Shown in pieces: positions 6,955-15,794 of a stretch of DNA of 64,000 nt. The DNA is from an uncultured Alistipes sp. (GTDB taxonomy: Bacteria > Bacteroidota > Bacteroidia > Bacteroidales > Rikenellaceae), in contig CALURC010000013.1 in NCBI GenBank assembly GCA_944323075.1, forward strand, positions 62,001 to 126,000, written 5' to 3'. Position numbers and translations under genes: made by a program. The first letter of the stretch is position 1. Each line of letters begins with the position of its first letter. The notes beneath the pieces were generated by a model that searched no databases, was not told the origin of the DNA, and saw only the letters and a list, made by a program, of their open reading frames with translations.

Positions 6955-9372
6955 ATGGAGTATAAACAGATTCTCAAACAATGGAGTCCGATAGTGGCCG
7001 CTCTGGTCCTCTTCATTGTAATCAATATGTTCTATTTCTCCCCGCAGTTCGAAGGGAAAGTTCTTGCTCAGCATGATATTCTTCAGTATAAAGGAAGTGT
7101 TGAAGATATTATGCAACACCGCGAAAAATATGGGGAGGACCCCCAGTGGGAAGGCAATATGTTCAGCGGAATGCCCGCCTATCTGATCAACGTACAGTAT
7201 GAGGGTACGATCATCAAAACTCTCTCTCGTGCATTCTATTTTCTCGGTCAGCCCGCATCGTTGATATTTATTGCAATGTCCATGTTCTTTTTCATGCTTT
7301 GTTGCATGCGGTTCAACCCATGGCTTGCGATTGTACCCTCATTGGCGTACGGCTTTTCGACCTACTTCTTTATTATCATCGGTGCGGGGCATATTACCAA
7401 AATGCTCGCTCTCGCTTTTGCCCCGATGCTCTTTGGTGGAGTCTATTATGCCTTCCGACGAAACATGTGGGTGGGCGCGGCTCTGGCCGGGGTCTTCGCG
7501 ACGATTCAGATCGGCGTAAATCATCCGCAGATTACCTACTATTTCCTGTTTATTCTGGCAGCATTCTGGATTAACGAATTGGTGCAGGCAATCCGGAACA
7601 AGGAGTTGCCTCACTTTGCAAAGGTTACGGGACTGTTGTTGTTGGCTGCCGCTTTGGCAGTCGGAAGCAATGCCGGAATGTTGTACTACATCGACAGCCA
7701 TTCGTCGGAGACCATGCGTGGAGGCAGCGAATTGACTGCTGAAAACGGCGAAAAACAGGAGGGACTCGATCTGGAATATGCCACGGCGTGGAGCTATGGC
7801 AAGGGTGAGACCTTCAATCTGTTGATCCCGAATTTGTACGGCGGTTCATCGCAGGGCGGGTTCTCGCAGGATGGGGATGTGGCCGAAGCGTTGCGAAACT
7901 ATCAGGCCGATCCGTCACAGCTGCCAGCCTATTGGGGCCCACAGCCGATGACCAGTGGTCCGGTCTATATCGGGGCGGTCGCCCTGTTCCTTGCCGTGTT
8001 TGGTATGTTTGTACTCAAGGGACGGTCGAAATGGTGGATATTCATCGTGACCCTATTGGCCGTTATGCTTTCGTGGGGACACAACTTCCTATGGTTTACT
8101 GAGTTGTTCTTCAACTACTTCCCGATGTACAACAAGTTCAGAACCGTCTCGATGATTCTGGTTATCGCGGAGTGGAGCGTGCCGTTCCTGATGGCAGTTG
8201 TGCTGCAACGTCTCTGGTGCGGCGAGATCGATCGGGAACGCTGGTCGAAAGGATTGAAATATGCGACCCTGACGGTCGGGGGTATTGCGCTGCTTTTCCT
8301 GCTCTTCGGTGGTACCCTGTTATCGTTCACCGGGGCTGGGGAAGAGCGTTTGCCTCAGGATGTGGCGGAGGCCATGCGTTCGGAACGGGCCTCGATGATG
8401 CGGGCCGATGCATTCCGGTCGCTCGTGTTTGTGCTGTTGACGGCGGCTGTCGTGTGGTTCTTTGTCGAAGATAAGTTGAAGAAGGTCCCCTTCATATTGG
8501 CGCTCGGTTTGTTGGTGGTGTTGGATATGGTACCCGTCAACCTCCGTTACCTCAACAAAGAGGCGTTCGTTATGCCCAATCGGGCCGAGATTCGTCCGAC
8601 TCCGGCTGATGCACAGATTCTGGCCGATACAACGGGTGAACCTGGATTCCGTGTGTTGAACCTTTCGGTCAGCACCTTTAACGATGCTTCGACGTCGTAT
8701 TTCCATCGTTCGGTCGGCGGATACCACGGAGCAAAGCTCCACCGCTACCAAGACCTGATCGACAGGCATTTGTCGAAAATGAACATGAACGTCTACAACA
8801 TGCTCAATACGCGGTATATTATCGTGCCCGATCAACAAACTGGACAGTTACATGTCGAGACTAATAAAGAGGCGAACGGTGCTGCGTGGTTTGTCGATTC
8901 GGTAGCGTGGGTCAATACGCCCGACGAAGAGATCGGTGCATTGGATTCGGCTGATTCGAAACGCGTGGCGGTGGTCGATCGTCGCTTCGAAAAGGCTTTG
9001 GAGAGTGTTGTTCCGGTTGCGGACTCCTCTGCGTCGATCCGGATGACCGAGTATCGGGTCAACATGCAGCGGTACGAATATTCGGCTACGTCCGAAGGGG
9101 TGGCGGTCTTCTCCGAGATCTACTTCCCGGATGGTTGGACGGCCTATATCGATGGCGAAGAGGCTCCCTACTTCCGAGCCGATTATGTGCTTCGTGCCAT
9201 GAAGCTGCCCGCTGGAAAGCATACCGTAGAGTTCCGGTTCCGGGCTCCGCACTACAATACGTTGACTGCCGTAACGCGTTGTTGCTCGTTGATTCTGTTA
9301 GTGGGGTTGGTCGCTGCGGTCGGCATTACGGTTGTGCGAAACCGCAAAAAAGAGGTTGAAGTGAAGAATTAA
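6955..9372 (+). CDS. YfhO-family multi-pass membrane protein
   Basis: An 805-residue inner-membrane protein of the YfhO family, large proteins with a glycosyltransferase C-type-like membrane core. About a dozen hydrophobic segments lie between residues 12 and 530, with a final one near 775-795. A long extracytoplasmic part (residues 560-765) includes the YfhO-typical end FSEIYFPDGWTAYIDG and PAGKHTVEFRFRAP. Bacteroidota carry it widely, and a role in glycan or lipid modification is presumed but unproven here. The next gene, ftsX, starts 13 bp after its stop, so they may share a transcript. Confidence 0.85.
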   Translation: MEYKQILKQWSPIVAALVLFIVINMFYFSPQFEGKVLAQHDILQYKGSVEDIMQHREKYGEDPQWEGNMFSGMPAYLINVQYEGTIIKTLSRAFYFLGQPASLIFIAMSMFFFMLCCMRFNPWLAIVPSLAYGFSTYFFIIIGAGHITKMLALAFAPMLFGGVYYAFRRNMWVGAALAGVFATIQIGVNHPQITYYFLFILAAFWINELVQAIRNKELPHFAKVTGLLLLAAALAVGSNAGMLYYIDSHSSETMRGGSELTAENGEKQEGLDLEYATAWSYGKGETFNLLIPNLYGGSSQGGFSQDGDVAEALRNYQADPSQLPAYWGPQPMTSGPVYIGAVALFLAVFGMFVLKGRSKWWIFIVTLLAVMLSWGHNFLWFTELFFNYFPMYNKFRTVSMILVIAEWSVPFLMAVVLQRLWCGEIDRERWSKGLKYATLTVGGIALLFLLFGGTLLSFTGAGEERLPQDVAEAMRSERASMMRADAFRSLVFVLLTAAVVWFFVEDKLKKVPFILALGLLVVLDMVPVNLRYLNKEAFVMPNRAEIRPTPADAQILADTTGEPGFRVLNLSVSTFNDASTSYFHRSVGGYHGAKLHRYQDLIDRHLSKMNMNVYNMLNTRYIIVPDQQTGQLHVETNKEANGAAWFVDSVAWVNTPDEEIGALDSADSKRVAVVDRRFEKALESVVPVADSSASIRMTEYRVNMQRYEYSATSEGVAVFSEIYFPDGWTAYIDGEEAPYFRADYVLRAMKLPAGKHTVEFRFRAPHYNTLTAVTRCCSLILLVGLVAAVGITVVRNRKKEVEVKN

Positions 9373-9385
9373 ATTTTGGACGACG

Positions 9386-10261
9386 GTGAACAGTAACAAA
9401 AGAATAAAACGAAAGGTCAGGAATGCCTACGCCATTTCCACCGTGAGTATAGCGTTGGTCCTCTTTTTGTTGGGGGCTGTCGGGTATCTGATCTTAGGGG
9501 CCTTGAACGCTTCAGATCGGCTCAAGGAGAGCGTTTCGGTCTATGTGATGCTCGATCAAAAAGCTGCTCCGGATACGGTCGCGACCATCGGGAAACAGCT
9601 CCAGGCACTCGAATCGGTCAAGGAGGTGCGCTTTATCTCCAAAGATCAGGCAGCTCGTGAATTTCAGGAGTATCTGGGTGCTGATTTCGTCGATTTTTTA
9701 CAGGAAAATCCTTTGCCCGATTCATATGAACTGAAATTGGACGCAGCGGCGTCTGATCGCCAGAGTCTCGCTCAACTCGAAAAACAAATTTCGGCTTGGG
9801 AGGGGGTCGAAGAGGTAGTCTATCAGAAAAACGTGATCGATCAGATATCTACGAATGTCAATAAGTTCAATCTCGTTCTGCTTATGTTCGGTGGGGCGTT
9901 GCTGGTGATCTCGTTGGTCCTGCTCAACAATACGATTCGGGTGTCGATCTTCTCGAAACGGTATGTCATCAACACCATGAAATTAGTCGGGGCAACGCGT
10001 TGGTTTATCATGAGGCCGTTCCTGGGTAGCAGTATTTTGCAGGGAATCTATTCGGGGTTGATCTCGTGGGTTATGCTGGCTGGGTTGATTGCCGGACTGC
10101 ATGAAGGATTGCCCGATGTGCGTTTTGTCTCCGAACAGATGCAGCTGGCGATCATATTCGGTGCGATGATGGTCGGCGGTATTCTGATCTCGTTGATATT
10201 TACTACGTTCGCTGTCCGAAAATTCTTGAAGATGAAGAGTAGCAAAATTTATCTTTATTAA
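9386..10261 (+). CDS. ftsX: Cell-division ABC transporter permease FtsX
   Basis: FtsX pairs with the ATPase FtsE at the division site and activates peptidoglycan hydrolases. The 291-residue product has a TM helix at about 18-40, a periplasmic domain (SVSVYVMLDQKA to KNVIDQIS) and three C-terminal TM helices with the conserved NTIRVSIFSKRYVINTMKLVGAT region split around residue 190-205. The start is a GTG, 13 bp after the YfhO gene; no better ATG precedes the first TM. ftsE is not in the window. It leads a cluster with DUF3098, uppP, truB and queA. Confidence 0.93.
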   Translation: MNSNKRIKRKVRNAYAISTVSIALVLFLLGAVGYLILGALNASDRLKESVSVYVMLDQKAAPDTVATIGKQLQALESVKEVRFISKDQAAREFQEYLGADFVDFLQENPLPDSYELKLDAAASDRQSLAQLEKQISAWEGVEEVVYQKNVIDQISTNVNKFNLVLLMFGGALLVISLVLLNNTIRVSIFSKRYVINTMKLVGATRWFIMRPFLGSSILQGIYSGLISWVMLAGLIAGLHEGLPDVRFVSEQMQLAIIFGAMMVGGILISLIFTTFAVRKFLKMKSSKIYLY

Positions 10262-10384
10262 CGGATCGAAATGGATTTGCAGTTGTGCAGATATAATTAT
10301 TCAGGTCGCATAACGTTCTGATATATGGATGTGTATTTGTCAAATATGGGGGATTCTTACGGAGAACCTACAACGTAAAAAACG

Positions 10385-10657
10385 ATGAAAAAAGAGAAAC
10401 AAAATCCGGTGGAGGTAGAAAAACAACAACTTCTGCCGCTGACGTTCGAAAATTATAAACTGATGCTGATCGGCTTCGTTATTATTGTTATCGGCTTCAT
10501 TTTGATGGCTGGAGGTGGCAGTGACGACCCGAATGTATTCAACGAAGAAATGTTTAACTTCAGAAGAATTACGTTGGCTCCCATTCTTGTTTTGGGAGGT
10601 TTCGTTTTTGAAATCTATGCCATCATGAAAAAACCGAAAAAGAAGAGGGAGGAGTAA
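10385..10657 (+). CDS. DUF3098 membrane protein
   Basis: A 90-residue protein with two predicted membrane helices (about residues 25-45 and 58-78) separated by a short loop (GGGSDDPNVFNEEMFNFRR) and a basic C-terminus. It matches DUF3098, a Bacteroidota family regularly placed between ftsX and uppP. A role in envelope synthesis or division is suggested only by that position. Its stop is 3 bp before uppP, and the end of the gene supplies GGAGGAG as the uppP ribosome-binding site. Confidence 0.85.
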   Translation: MKKEKQNPVEVEKQQLLPLTFENYKLMLIGFVIIVIGFILMAGGGSDDPNVFNEEMFNFRRITLAPILVLGGFVFEIYAIMKKPKKKREE

Positions 10658-10660
10658 GGC

Positions 10661-11458
10661 ATGGAGATTTGGGAAGCTGTCGTTTTGGGTCTGGTGCAGG
10701 GGTTGACCGAATTTCTGCCGGTCAGCAGTTCGGGTCATTTGCAAATTTTCAATACGCTCTTCGGTATTCAAGGTGAAGAAAATTTGACCTTTGCCGTCGC
10801 CGTACATGCCGCTACCGTGTGCAGTACGATTGCCGTGTTCCATAAAGAAATTTTTGCCCTGATCGCAGGACTTTTCCGTTGGACATGGAATCCAGAAACC
10901 CAATATCTGGCTAAAATCGCGCTGTCGATGGTGCCCGTTGCGATTGTCGGATTCTTTTTTAAAGATCACGTTGAGGCGTTGTTTGCCTCGGGGTTGCTTG
11001 TGGTCGGTATCTCTTTGTTGATTACCGCCGTACTCTTGTCCTTTGCCTACTATGCACGGCCGCGACAAAAGAGTGAAATCTCGTTTCGGGATTCCTTCGT
11101 GATCGGTATCGCTCAAGCTTTTGCCGCCATTCTGCCTGGCCTTTCGCGGTCCGGTTCGACGATCGCTACCGGTTTGTTGCTCGGAGACAGAAAGGAGGAT
11201 GTAGCAAAATTCTCTTTCCTCATGGTCCTGATTCCCATTCTTGGAGAGGCTTTTCTCGATGCGATGAAAGGTGGATTCCATCCCGAGGAAAGCGGTATTT
11301 CGTTCGCAGCTCTGTTCGCTGGGTTTGTTACGGCATTCGTGTCTGGATTTATCGCATGTCGTTGGATGATCAATATCGTTAAAAAGGGTAAATTGATCTA
11401 TTTCGCTATATACTGTCTGATCGTCGGAGCTATTGCTGTCGTTTGGTCTCTGTGCTAA
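10661..11458 (+). CDS. uppP: Undecaprenyl-diphosphatase
   Basis: UppP (BacA) dephosphorylates undecaprenyl diphosphate to recycle the lipid carrier for cell-wall and glycan synthesis, and raises bacitracin resistance. The 265-residue integral membrane protein has both family signatures: [16 protein letters not shown] (residues 14-29) and the second motif [18 protein letters not shown]. Multiple TM helices are evident. It sits 3 bp after the DUF3098 gene and 24 bp before truB, with a good Shine-Dalgarno (GGAGGAG). Confidence 0.96.
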   Translation: MEIWEAVVLGLVQGLTEFLPVSSSGHLQIFNTLFGIQGEENLTFAVAVHAATVCSTIAVFHKEIFALIAGLFRWTWNPETQYLAKIALSMVPVAIVGFFFKDHVEALFASGLLVVGISLLITAVLLSFAYYARPRQKSEISFRDSFVIGIAQAFAAILPGLSRSGSTIATGLLLGDRKEDVAKFSFLMVLIPILGEAFLDAMKGGFHPEESGISFAALFAGFVTAFVSGFIACRWMINIVKKGKLIYFAIYCLIVGAIAVVWSLC

Positions 11459-11482
11459 ATCTGTTATAATCACTGTCGCGTT

Positions 11483-12253
11483 TTGAAACAACCTTTATCC
11501 GCCCAATCTCCATTTGTCGAAGGCTATGTGTTACCCGTCGATAAACCGATCGGTTGGACTTCGTCGGATGTTGTCCGAAAAGTCAAAGTCCTTTTACGTC
11601 GTTTGGGACACCGTAAAATCAAAATCGGACATGCCGGTACGCTCGATCCGTTGGCTTCGGGGGTGTTGCTGATTTGTATCGGTCGGGCAACAAAAACGAT
11701 CGAAAGTCTGCAGGCGGAGCAGAAGGAGTATCTGGCAACCTTCGAATTGGGTGCAACGACTCCGAGTTACGATCGGGAGCATCCGATCGATCGCACGTTC
11801 CCATACGAGCACATTACCGAGGAACTGGTTCGGCAAAAAATCGATGAGATGATCGGCGAACAGTTGCAGTTGCCGCCGACATATTCGGCAAAGATGATCG
11901 ACGGGAAACGGGCTTATGAATATGCGCGACAAGGTGCAGATGTCGAGATGAAACGGGCTCCGATTACCATTTACAGCATGGAGATTGAATCTTTTTGCCT
12001 GCCTCGTTTGACACTCCGTATTCGGTGCAGTAAAGGAACTTATATTCGGTCAATCGCTCGGGACTTGGGGGAAGCTTTGAATAGCGGAGCGTTTCTGTAT
12101 ACTTTGTGTAGAACGAAAAACGGAAACTATACCTTAGACGATACCTTTACTCCCGAACAGATTGAACTGGCTTTGTTCCCGAATCAGGAGCGGAATGACT
12201 CTGAACAGAATCTCGAGAAGACTCATAAAAGAAACATCGATAGATGTTTTTAA
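11483..12253 (+). CDS. truB: tRNA pseudouridine-55 synthase
   Basis: TruB makes pseudouridine 55 in the T-loop of tRNA. The 256-residue protein has the N-terminal GYVLPVDKPIGWTSSDVV motif, the catalytic aspartate in HAGTLDPLASGVLLI, the later PPTYSAKMIDGKRAYEYAR segment and the CSKGTYIRSIARDLG motif. The start is a TTG at 11483, 24 bp after uppP, since no ATG or GTG precedes the conserved N-terminus. The last 20 residues are a polar tail. It is part of the ftsX-uppP-truB-queA cluster. Confidence 0.95.
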   Translation: MKQPLSAQSPFVEGYVLPVDKPIGWTSSDVVRKVKVLLRRLGHRKIKIGHAGTLDPLASGVLLICIGRATKTIESLQAEQKEYLATFELGATTPSYDREHPIDRTFPYEHITEELVRQKIDEMIGEQLQLPPTYSAKMIDGKRAYEYARQGADVEMKRAPITIYSMEIESFCLPRLTLRIRCSKGTYIRSIARDLGEALNSGAFLYTLCRTKNGNYTLDDTFTPEQIELALFPNQERNDSEQNLEKTHKRNIDRCF

Positions 12254-12343
12254 ATAAAAAATATTAAGAGTGAAACAATCCGCATTTCTCTGCGTATAAT
12301 ATATAATTGCTTTGATTGTTTTCGATTTTCAATTCTTTATAAA

Positions 12344-13393
12344 ATGAAATTATCCCAGTATAATTACAATTTTACCGCCAATATGTTGGCGAAGTATCCT
12401 GCAGAAAATAGAGACGAATCCCGTTTGATGGTGCTCAACCGTAAAACAGGTAAAATAGAACATCGTATATTCAAAGATGTGATCGACTATTTCAAGACAG
12501 GGGATGTATTCATTTTTAACGATACGAAAGTGTTCCCGGCTCGGCTCTATGGAAACAAGGAGAAAACGGGTGCAGAAATCGAAATTTTTCTGTTGAGGGA
12601 GTTGAATCGTGAACTCCGTTTGTGGGATGTTTTGGTGGATCCGGCCAGAAAAATCAGAATCGGAAATAAACTCTATTTTGGAGACGACGATCTATTGGTG
12701 GCGGAAGTTATCGATAATACGACTTCAAGGGGGCGGACTCTTCGCTTCTTGTTCGATGGCGATTATGACGAATTCAAGGCTACGCTTTTCAAATTGGGTG
12801 AAACTCCTCTGCCTAAATGGATTCGTCCGAAAGTCGAACCGATCGACGATGAACGCTATCAAACTATCTTTGCAAAAAACGAAGGGGCGGTTGCTGCTCC
12901 GACGGCCGGTTTACATTTTAGTAAGCATCTGATGAAGCGGATGGAAATCAAGGGAATTGAAATGGCTTTCTTGACGCTCCATGTCGGATTGGGTAATTTC
13001 AGAACTGTAGATGTAGAGGATCTTACCAAGCATAAAATGGATTCGGAGCAGGTGATCATCCCTCAGGAAACGGCAGATCAGGTCAATGCCGTAAAACGGG
13101 CCGGAGGAAAGGTGTGTGCAGTCGGAACTACCGTGATGCGCTCTATCGAAAGCTCCGTGTCGACAGATGGCTTCTTGAAGCCTTTTGACGGATGGACAAA
13201 TCGGTTTATTTTTGATCCTTACGAATTTAGTGTGGCTAATTGCATGATAACGAATTTCCATTTGCCCTATTCTACACAGTTGATGATGGTGTCTGCATTT
13301 GCCGGTTATGATTTCCTTATGGAAGCTTATGAAGTCGCACGAAATGAAAAATATCGTTTCGGAACGTATGGAGATGCAATGCTTATTCTCTGA
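12344..13393 (+). CDS. queA: S-adenosylmethionine:tRNA ribosyltransferase-isomerase
   Basis: QueA transfers and isomerises the ribosyl part of SAM onto 7-aminomethyl-7-deazaguanine at tRNA position 34, the penultimate step of queuosine synthesis. The 349-residue product shows the family motifs [52 protein letters not shown] and [21 protein letters not shown]. The 90-bp AT-rich gap after truB has no clear riboswitch or terminator, so readthrough from truB is plausible. Very secure. Confidence 0.96.
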   Translation: MKLSQYNYNFTANMLAKYPAENRDESRLMVLNRKTGKIEHRIFKDVIDYFKTGDVFIFNDTKVFPARLYGNKEKTGAEIEIFLLRELNRELRLWDVLVDPARKIRIGNKLYFGDDDLLVAEVIDNTTSRGRTLRFLFDGDYDEFKATLFKLGETPLPKWIRPKVEPIDDERYQTIFAKNEGAVAAPTAGLHFSKHLMKRMEIKGIEMAFLTLHVGLGNFRTVDVEDLTKHKMDSEQVIIPQETADQVNAVKRAGGKVCAVGTTVMRSIESSVSTDGFLKPFDGWTNRFIFDPYEFSVANCMITNFHLPYSTQLMMVSAFAGYDFLMEAYEVARNEKYRFGTYGDAMLIL

Positions 13394-13440
13394 GTATGAT
13401 CAAAATATATTCTTAGACTGGAAATCTTCCAAATTTTTAG

Positions 13441-13448
13441 TACCTTTG
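13441..13448 (+). promoter_or_regulatory. -7 box upstream of the glycogen-synthase-like gene
   Basis: TACCTTTG matches TAnnTTTG and lies 36 bp ahead of the ATG at 13485. Confidence 0.6.
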
Positions 13449-13484
13449 TATCAGTTTTGACTAAAATCCCAATAACCCGTAGTA

Positions 13485-14303
13485 ATGAGTAACTGCAAAA
13501 TCCTTTATGTCTGTCAGGAGATAACTCCTTATCTTGCTGAAAACGATATGTCCGCATTGTGCAGAGCGCTTTCGCAGGGAATGCAGGAGAAAGGAAACGA
13601 AATCAGAACATTCATGCCGAGATACGGGCTGATCAACGAACGGAGAAATCAGCTCCATGAAGTAATCAGACTCTCCGGTATGAACCTAATTATCGATAAT
13701 AACGACCACCAACTCATTATTAAAGTCGCTTCGATCCCGTCTGCTCGGGTTCAAATTTATTTTATCGATAATGAAGATTATTTCCACAGAAAAGCAATCA
13801 TCAGAGACGAAAACGGAAAACTTTTTCCCGATAATGATGAGCGGGCTATCTTTTTCGCTCGGGGGGTGTTGGAAACTGTTAAAAAATTGCGTTGGACTCC
13901 TGATATCGTCCACTGTCATGGTTGGATGTCCTCTATTGTTCCCGTATATCTGAGAAACTTGTTCGCCGATGATCCGATCTTTAAAAAGATCAAAATCGTT
14001 ATGTCTCTTTATGATGAAGCTTTTGAAGGCGAACTCGACTCTAATTTCAAAACAAAGATACAGGGTGAAGGTGTCCCGAAAAAATATCTTGCACCTCTCG
14101 AACATCCTACATACGAAAATCTCGTGAAATTCGTTAGTAACTATGTCGATGGTGTAATTTTTGAAACACCTCAGCCTGACCCTGTCCTCGTGCAATATTT
14201 CGATGAGAAGAAAATCCGTACGCTCGGATATCAGAGTAAAGCTGACACAGAGTATCAGGATCGATATTTGGAGTTTTATAACAAAATTCTCGCGAATGAA
14301 TAG
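13485..14303 (+). CDS. Short glycogen/starch-synthase-like protein
   Basis: A 272-residue protein matching the N-terminal (GT5 catalytic-domain) half of glycogen synthase: ILYVCQEITPYLAENDMSAL at the start, the acidic DYFHRKAI segment and PDIVHCHGWMSSIVPVYL. The C-terminal half, which in full synthases (about 480 residues) completes the ADP-glucose site, is missing, and the frame ends cleanly with a TAG. The short form is common in Bacteroidota beside a DUF4270 gene, so it is probably a stable family, not a broken gene. Whether it has synthase activity is doubtful. The downstream lipoprotein gene overlaps it by 8 bp. Confidence 0.8.
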   Translation: MSNCKILYVCQEITPYLAENDMSALCRALSQGMQEKGNEIRTFMPRYGLINERRNQLHEVIRLSGMNLIIDNNDHQLIIKVASIPSARVQIYFIDNEDYFHRKAIIRDENGKLFPDNDERAIFFARGVLETVKKLRWTPDIVHCHGWMSSIVPVYLRNLFADDPIFKKIKIVMSLYDEAFEGELDSNFKTKIQGEGVPKKYLAPLEHPTYENLVKFVSNYVDGVIFETPQPDPVLVQYFDEKKIRTLGYQSKADTEYQDRYLEFYNKILANE

Positions 14304-15666
14304 TTTTTTTCGGTATAAGAGATCGTTTAGTGTAATTGCAGTCCTTGTAGCAGTTCTGTTCTCTTGTACTAAGGTCGACAATCAATTGGGCGAAGACTTG
14401 ATTCCCGATGACGAAAAAATGAAAGTTTTCGTCGACACTCTCTATGGTGTGAATACCTATCTGACACAACCCGATTCGTTCGCTACTAGCGGGTTAACTT
14501 ATGGATTTTTGGGTTCTTGTGTCGATTCTGTATTTGGAAGGACTTCTGCTGCATTCTGCTCGCAGTTTATGATGAGTTATTTTACCTCTGGAGAGGAGAT
14601 GTTCGGAATTGCTCCTGTATTCGATTCTCTTGAATTGCGGTTTACAGTTAATGCTTCGGCGCTCGGAGATACAACGAAAGTGCAGAAGTTCAATGTCTAT
14701 GAATTGGATACGCTGCTCTATTACGATTCGACCTATTATGCCGATTTCGATCCTTCAGATAAAATCAAAGATGAGGTCATTTGCAGTTTTGAACTGACGG
14801 GACTTCCGAGTTCGGAAATTGTTGTTAAGATGGATAGTCCGAACGGCTTGAAATTCGCGCAACGATTGATGGATACCACCGGAGGTTGTTATACGGGGGA
14901 CTCTCTCTTCTTCAATCGATTCAAAGGTTTTTGTTTTATGCCCGATGAGACCTCACCACAAGATGCTGCGGTATATCGTATCGCATTCTCGGGTATCGAG
15001 ATGGTGCTTTATACCAGAAATCATACGGATGAAACCGCAACTACCGTAAAAGATACAGTTCAGGTATACTACTCTTTCGATAATGCTTATTATTATACGG
15101 GAAGAGTTAGTTCGATCAAACATGATTATTCACAAACGCAAATTCAAAATATAGGGGATACATTGGAAACTGCAGCACCTCTGGATTATGGTTATATCCA
15201 GTCGTTGGGGGGAGTGGCTACGTTTGTTCGTTTTACAGATCAGTTCGTTGACGAATTGTGTGCTAAAGTAAAAGATCCGTATAAATCGATTGTCATTAAT
15301 AAAGCTTCTTTGCTTTGGCCTGTGAAAAATATGTCTCCTGAGGCTTATGAAATCGCTCCGTCGAGATTAGGCGCTTATACGGATTATACGCATTTGACGA
15401 ATATTTTGGATTATGATTATACTTATGAATCATCTTCTGATGTGACACTGATGTTTGACGGATATTTGAATCGTACGTTTGGTAGATATCCTACAGACTT
15501 GTCTATATTTTTACAGGAATTGATCCGAGATCCCGAAAACTCCCCGAGAACCTTTGTCTTGGGGGTAGGGGTCGATCAAATCAGTGATTTTAATCAGGTC
15601 GTTTTGAAAACGGGTGCGAGTGATCCTCCTTTGAGAGTGGCTCTTACCTATACGTTGATTCGTTAG
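14296..15666 (+). CDS. DUF4270 lipoprotein
   Basis: A 456-residue predicted lipoprotein: MNSFFRYKRSFSVIAVLVAV leads into the lipobox LFSC, with Cys at about residue 25. The rest is beta-rich and polar, matching DUF4270, a Bacteroidota outer-envelope family of unknown function. The frame is open back to 14161, but the extra residues lie inside the preceding gene and lack a signal, while ATG 14296 gives a proper lipoprotein signal and an ATGA-type overlap. Translational coupling with the synthase-like protein is likely. Confidence 0.85.
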   Translation: MNSFFRYKRSFSVIAVLVAVLFSCTKVDNQLGEDLIPDDEKMKVFVDTLYGVNTYLTQPDSFATSGLTYGFLGSCVDSVFGRTSAAFCSQFMMSYFTSGEEMFGIAPVFDSLELRFTVNASALGDTTKVQKFNVYELDTLLYYDSTYYADFDPSDKIKDEVICSFELTGLPSSEIVVKMDSPNGLKFAQRLMDTTGGCYTGDSLFFNRFKGFCFMPDETSPQDAAVYRIAFSGIEMVLYTRNHTDETATTVKDTVQVYYSFDNAYYYTGRVSSIKHDYSQTQIQNIGDTLETAAPLDYGYIQSLGGVATFVRFTDQFVDELCAKVKDPYKSIVINKASLLWPVKNMSPEAYEIAPSRLGAYTDYTHLTNILDYDYTYESSSDVTLMFDGYLNRTFGRYPTDLSIFLQELIRDPENSPRTFVLGVGVDQISDFNQVVLKTGASDPPLRVALTYTLIR

Positions 15667-15680
15667 TCCGTCTGAACTAT

Positions 15681-15711
15681 AAAACCTAAAGATATTAAGC
15701 TTTAGGTTTTT
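15681..15711 (+). terminator. Terminator after the DUF4270 gene
   Basis: AAAACCTAAAG (15681-15691) and CTTTAGGTTTT (15700-15710) form a perfect 11-bp stem with an 8-nt loop ending in a T-run. Confidence 0.85.
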
Positions 15712-15781
15712 GTGTTTTGTGTGTGAAAGGGTTGTTTAATTAAATGGCAGGCTGGTGTTGTAGACCACCTGCAGGTAATAA

Positions 15782-15789
15782 TAAATTTG
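15782..15789 (+). promoter_or_regulatory. Possible topA -7 box
   Basis: TAAATTTG ends 5 bp ahead of the topA ATG at 15795. If used, the mRNA would be leaderless or nearly so. Confidence 0.4.
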
Positions 15790-15794
15790 TATTT

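Noticed and set aside
10340..11491. 383-residue minus-strand open frame opposite DUF3098, uppP and the truB start
   Set aside because: It is fully antisense to three well-recognised genes, has no family pattern and low-complexity polar composition, so it is a shadow frame.
14161..14295. N-terminal extension of the DUF4270 lipoprotein
   Set aside because: It would bury the lipoprotein signal inside the protein and overlap the preceding gene by 140 bp.
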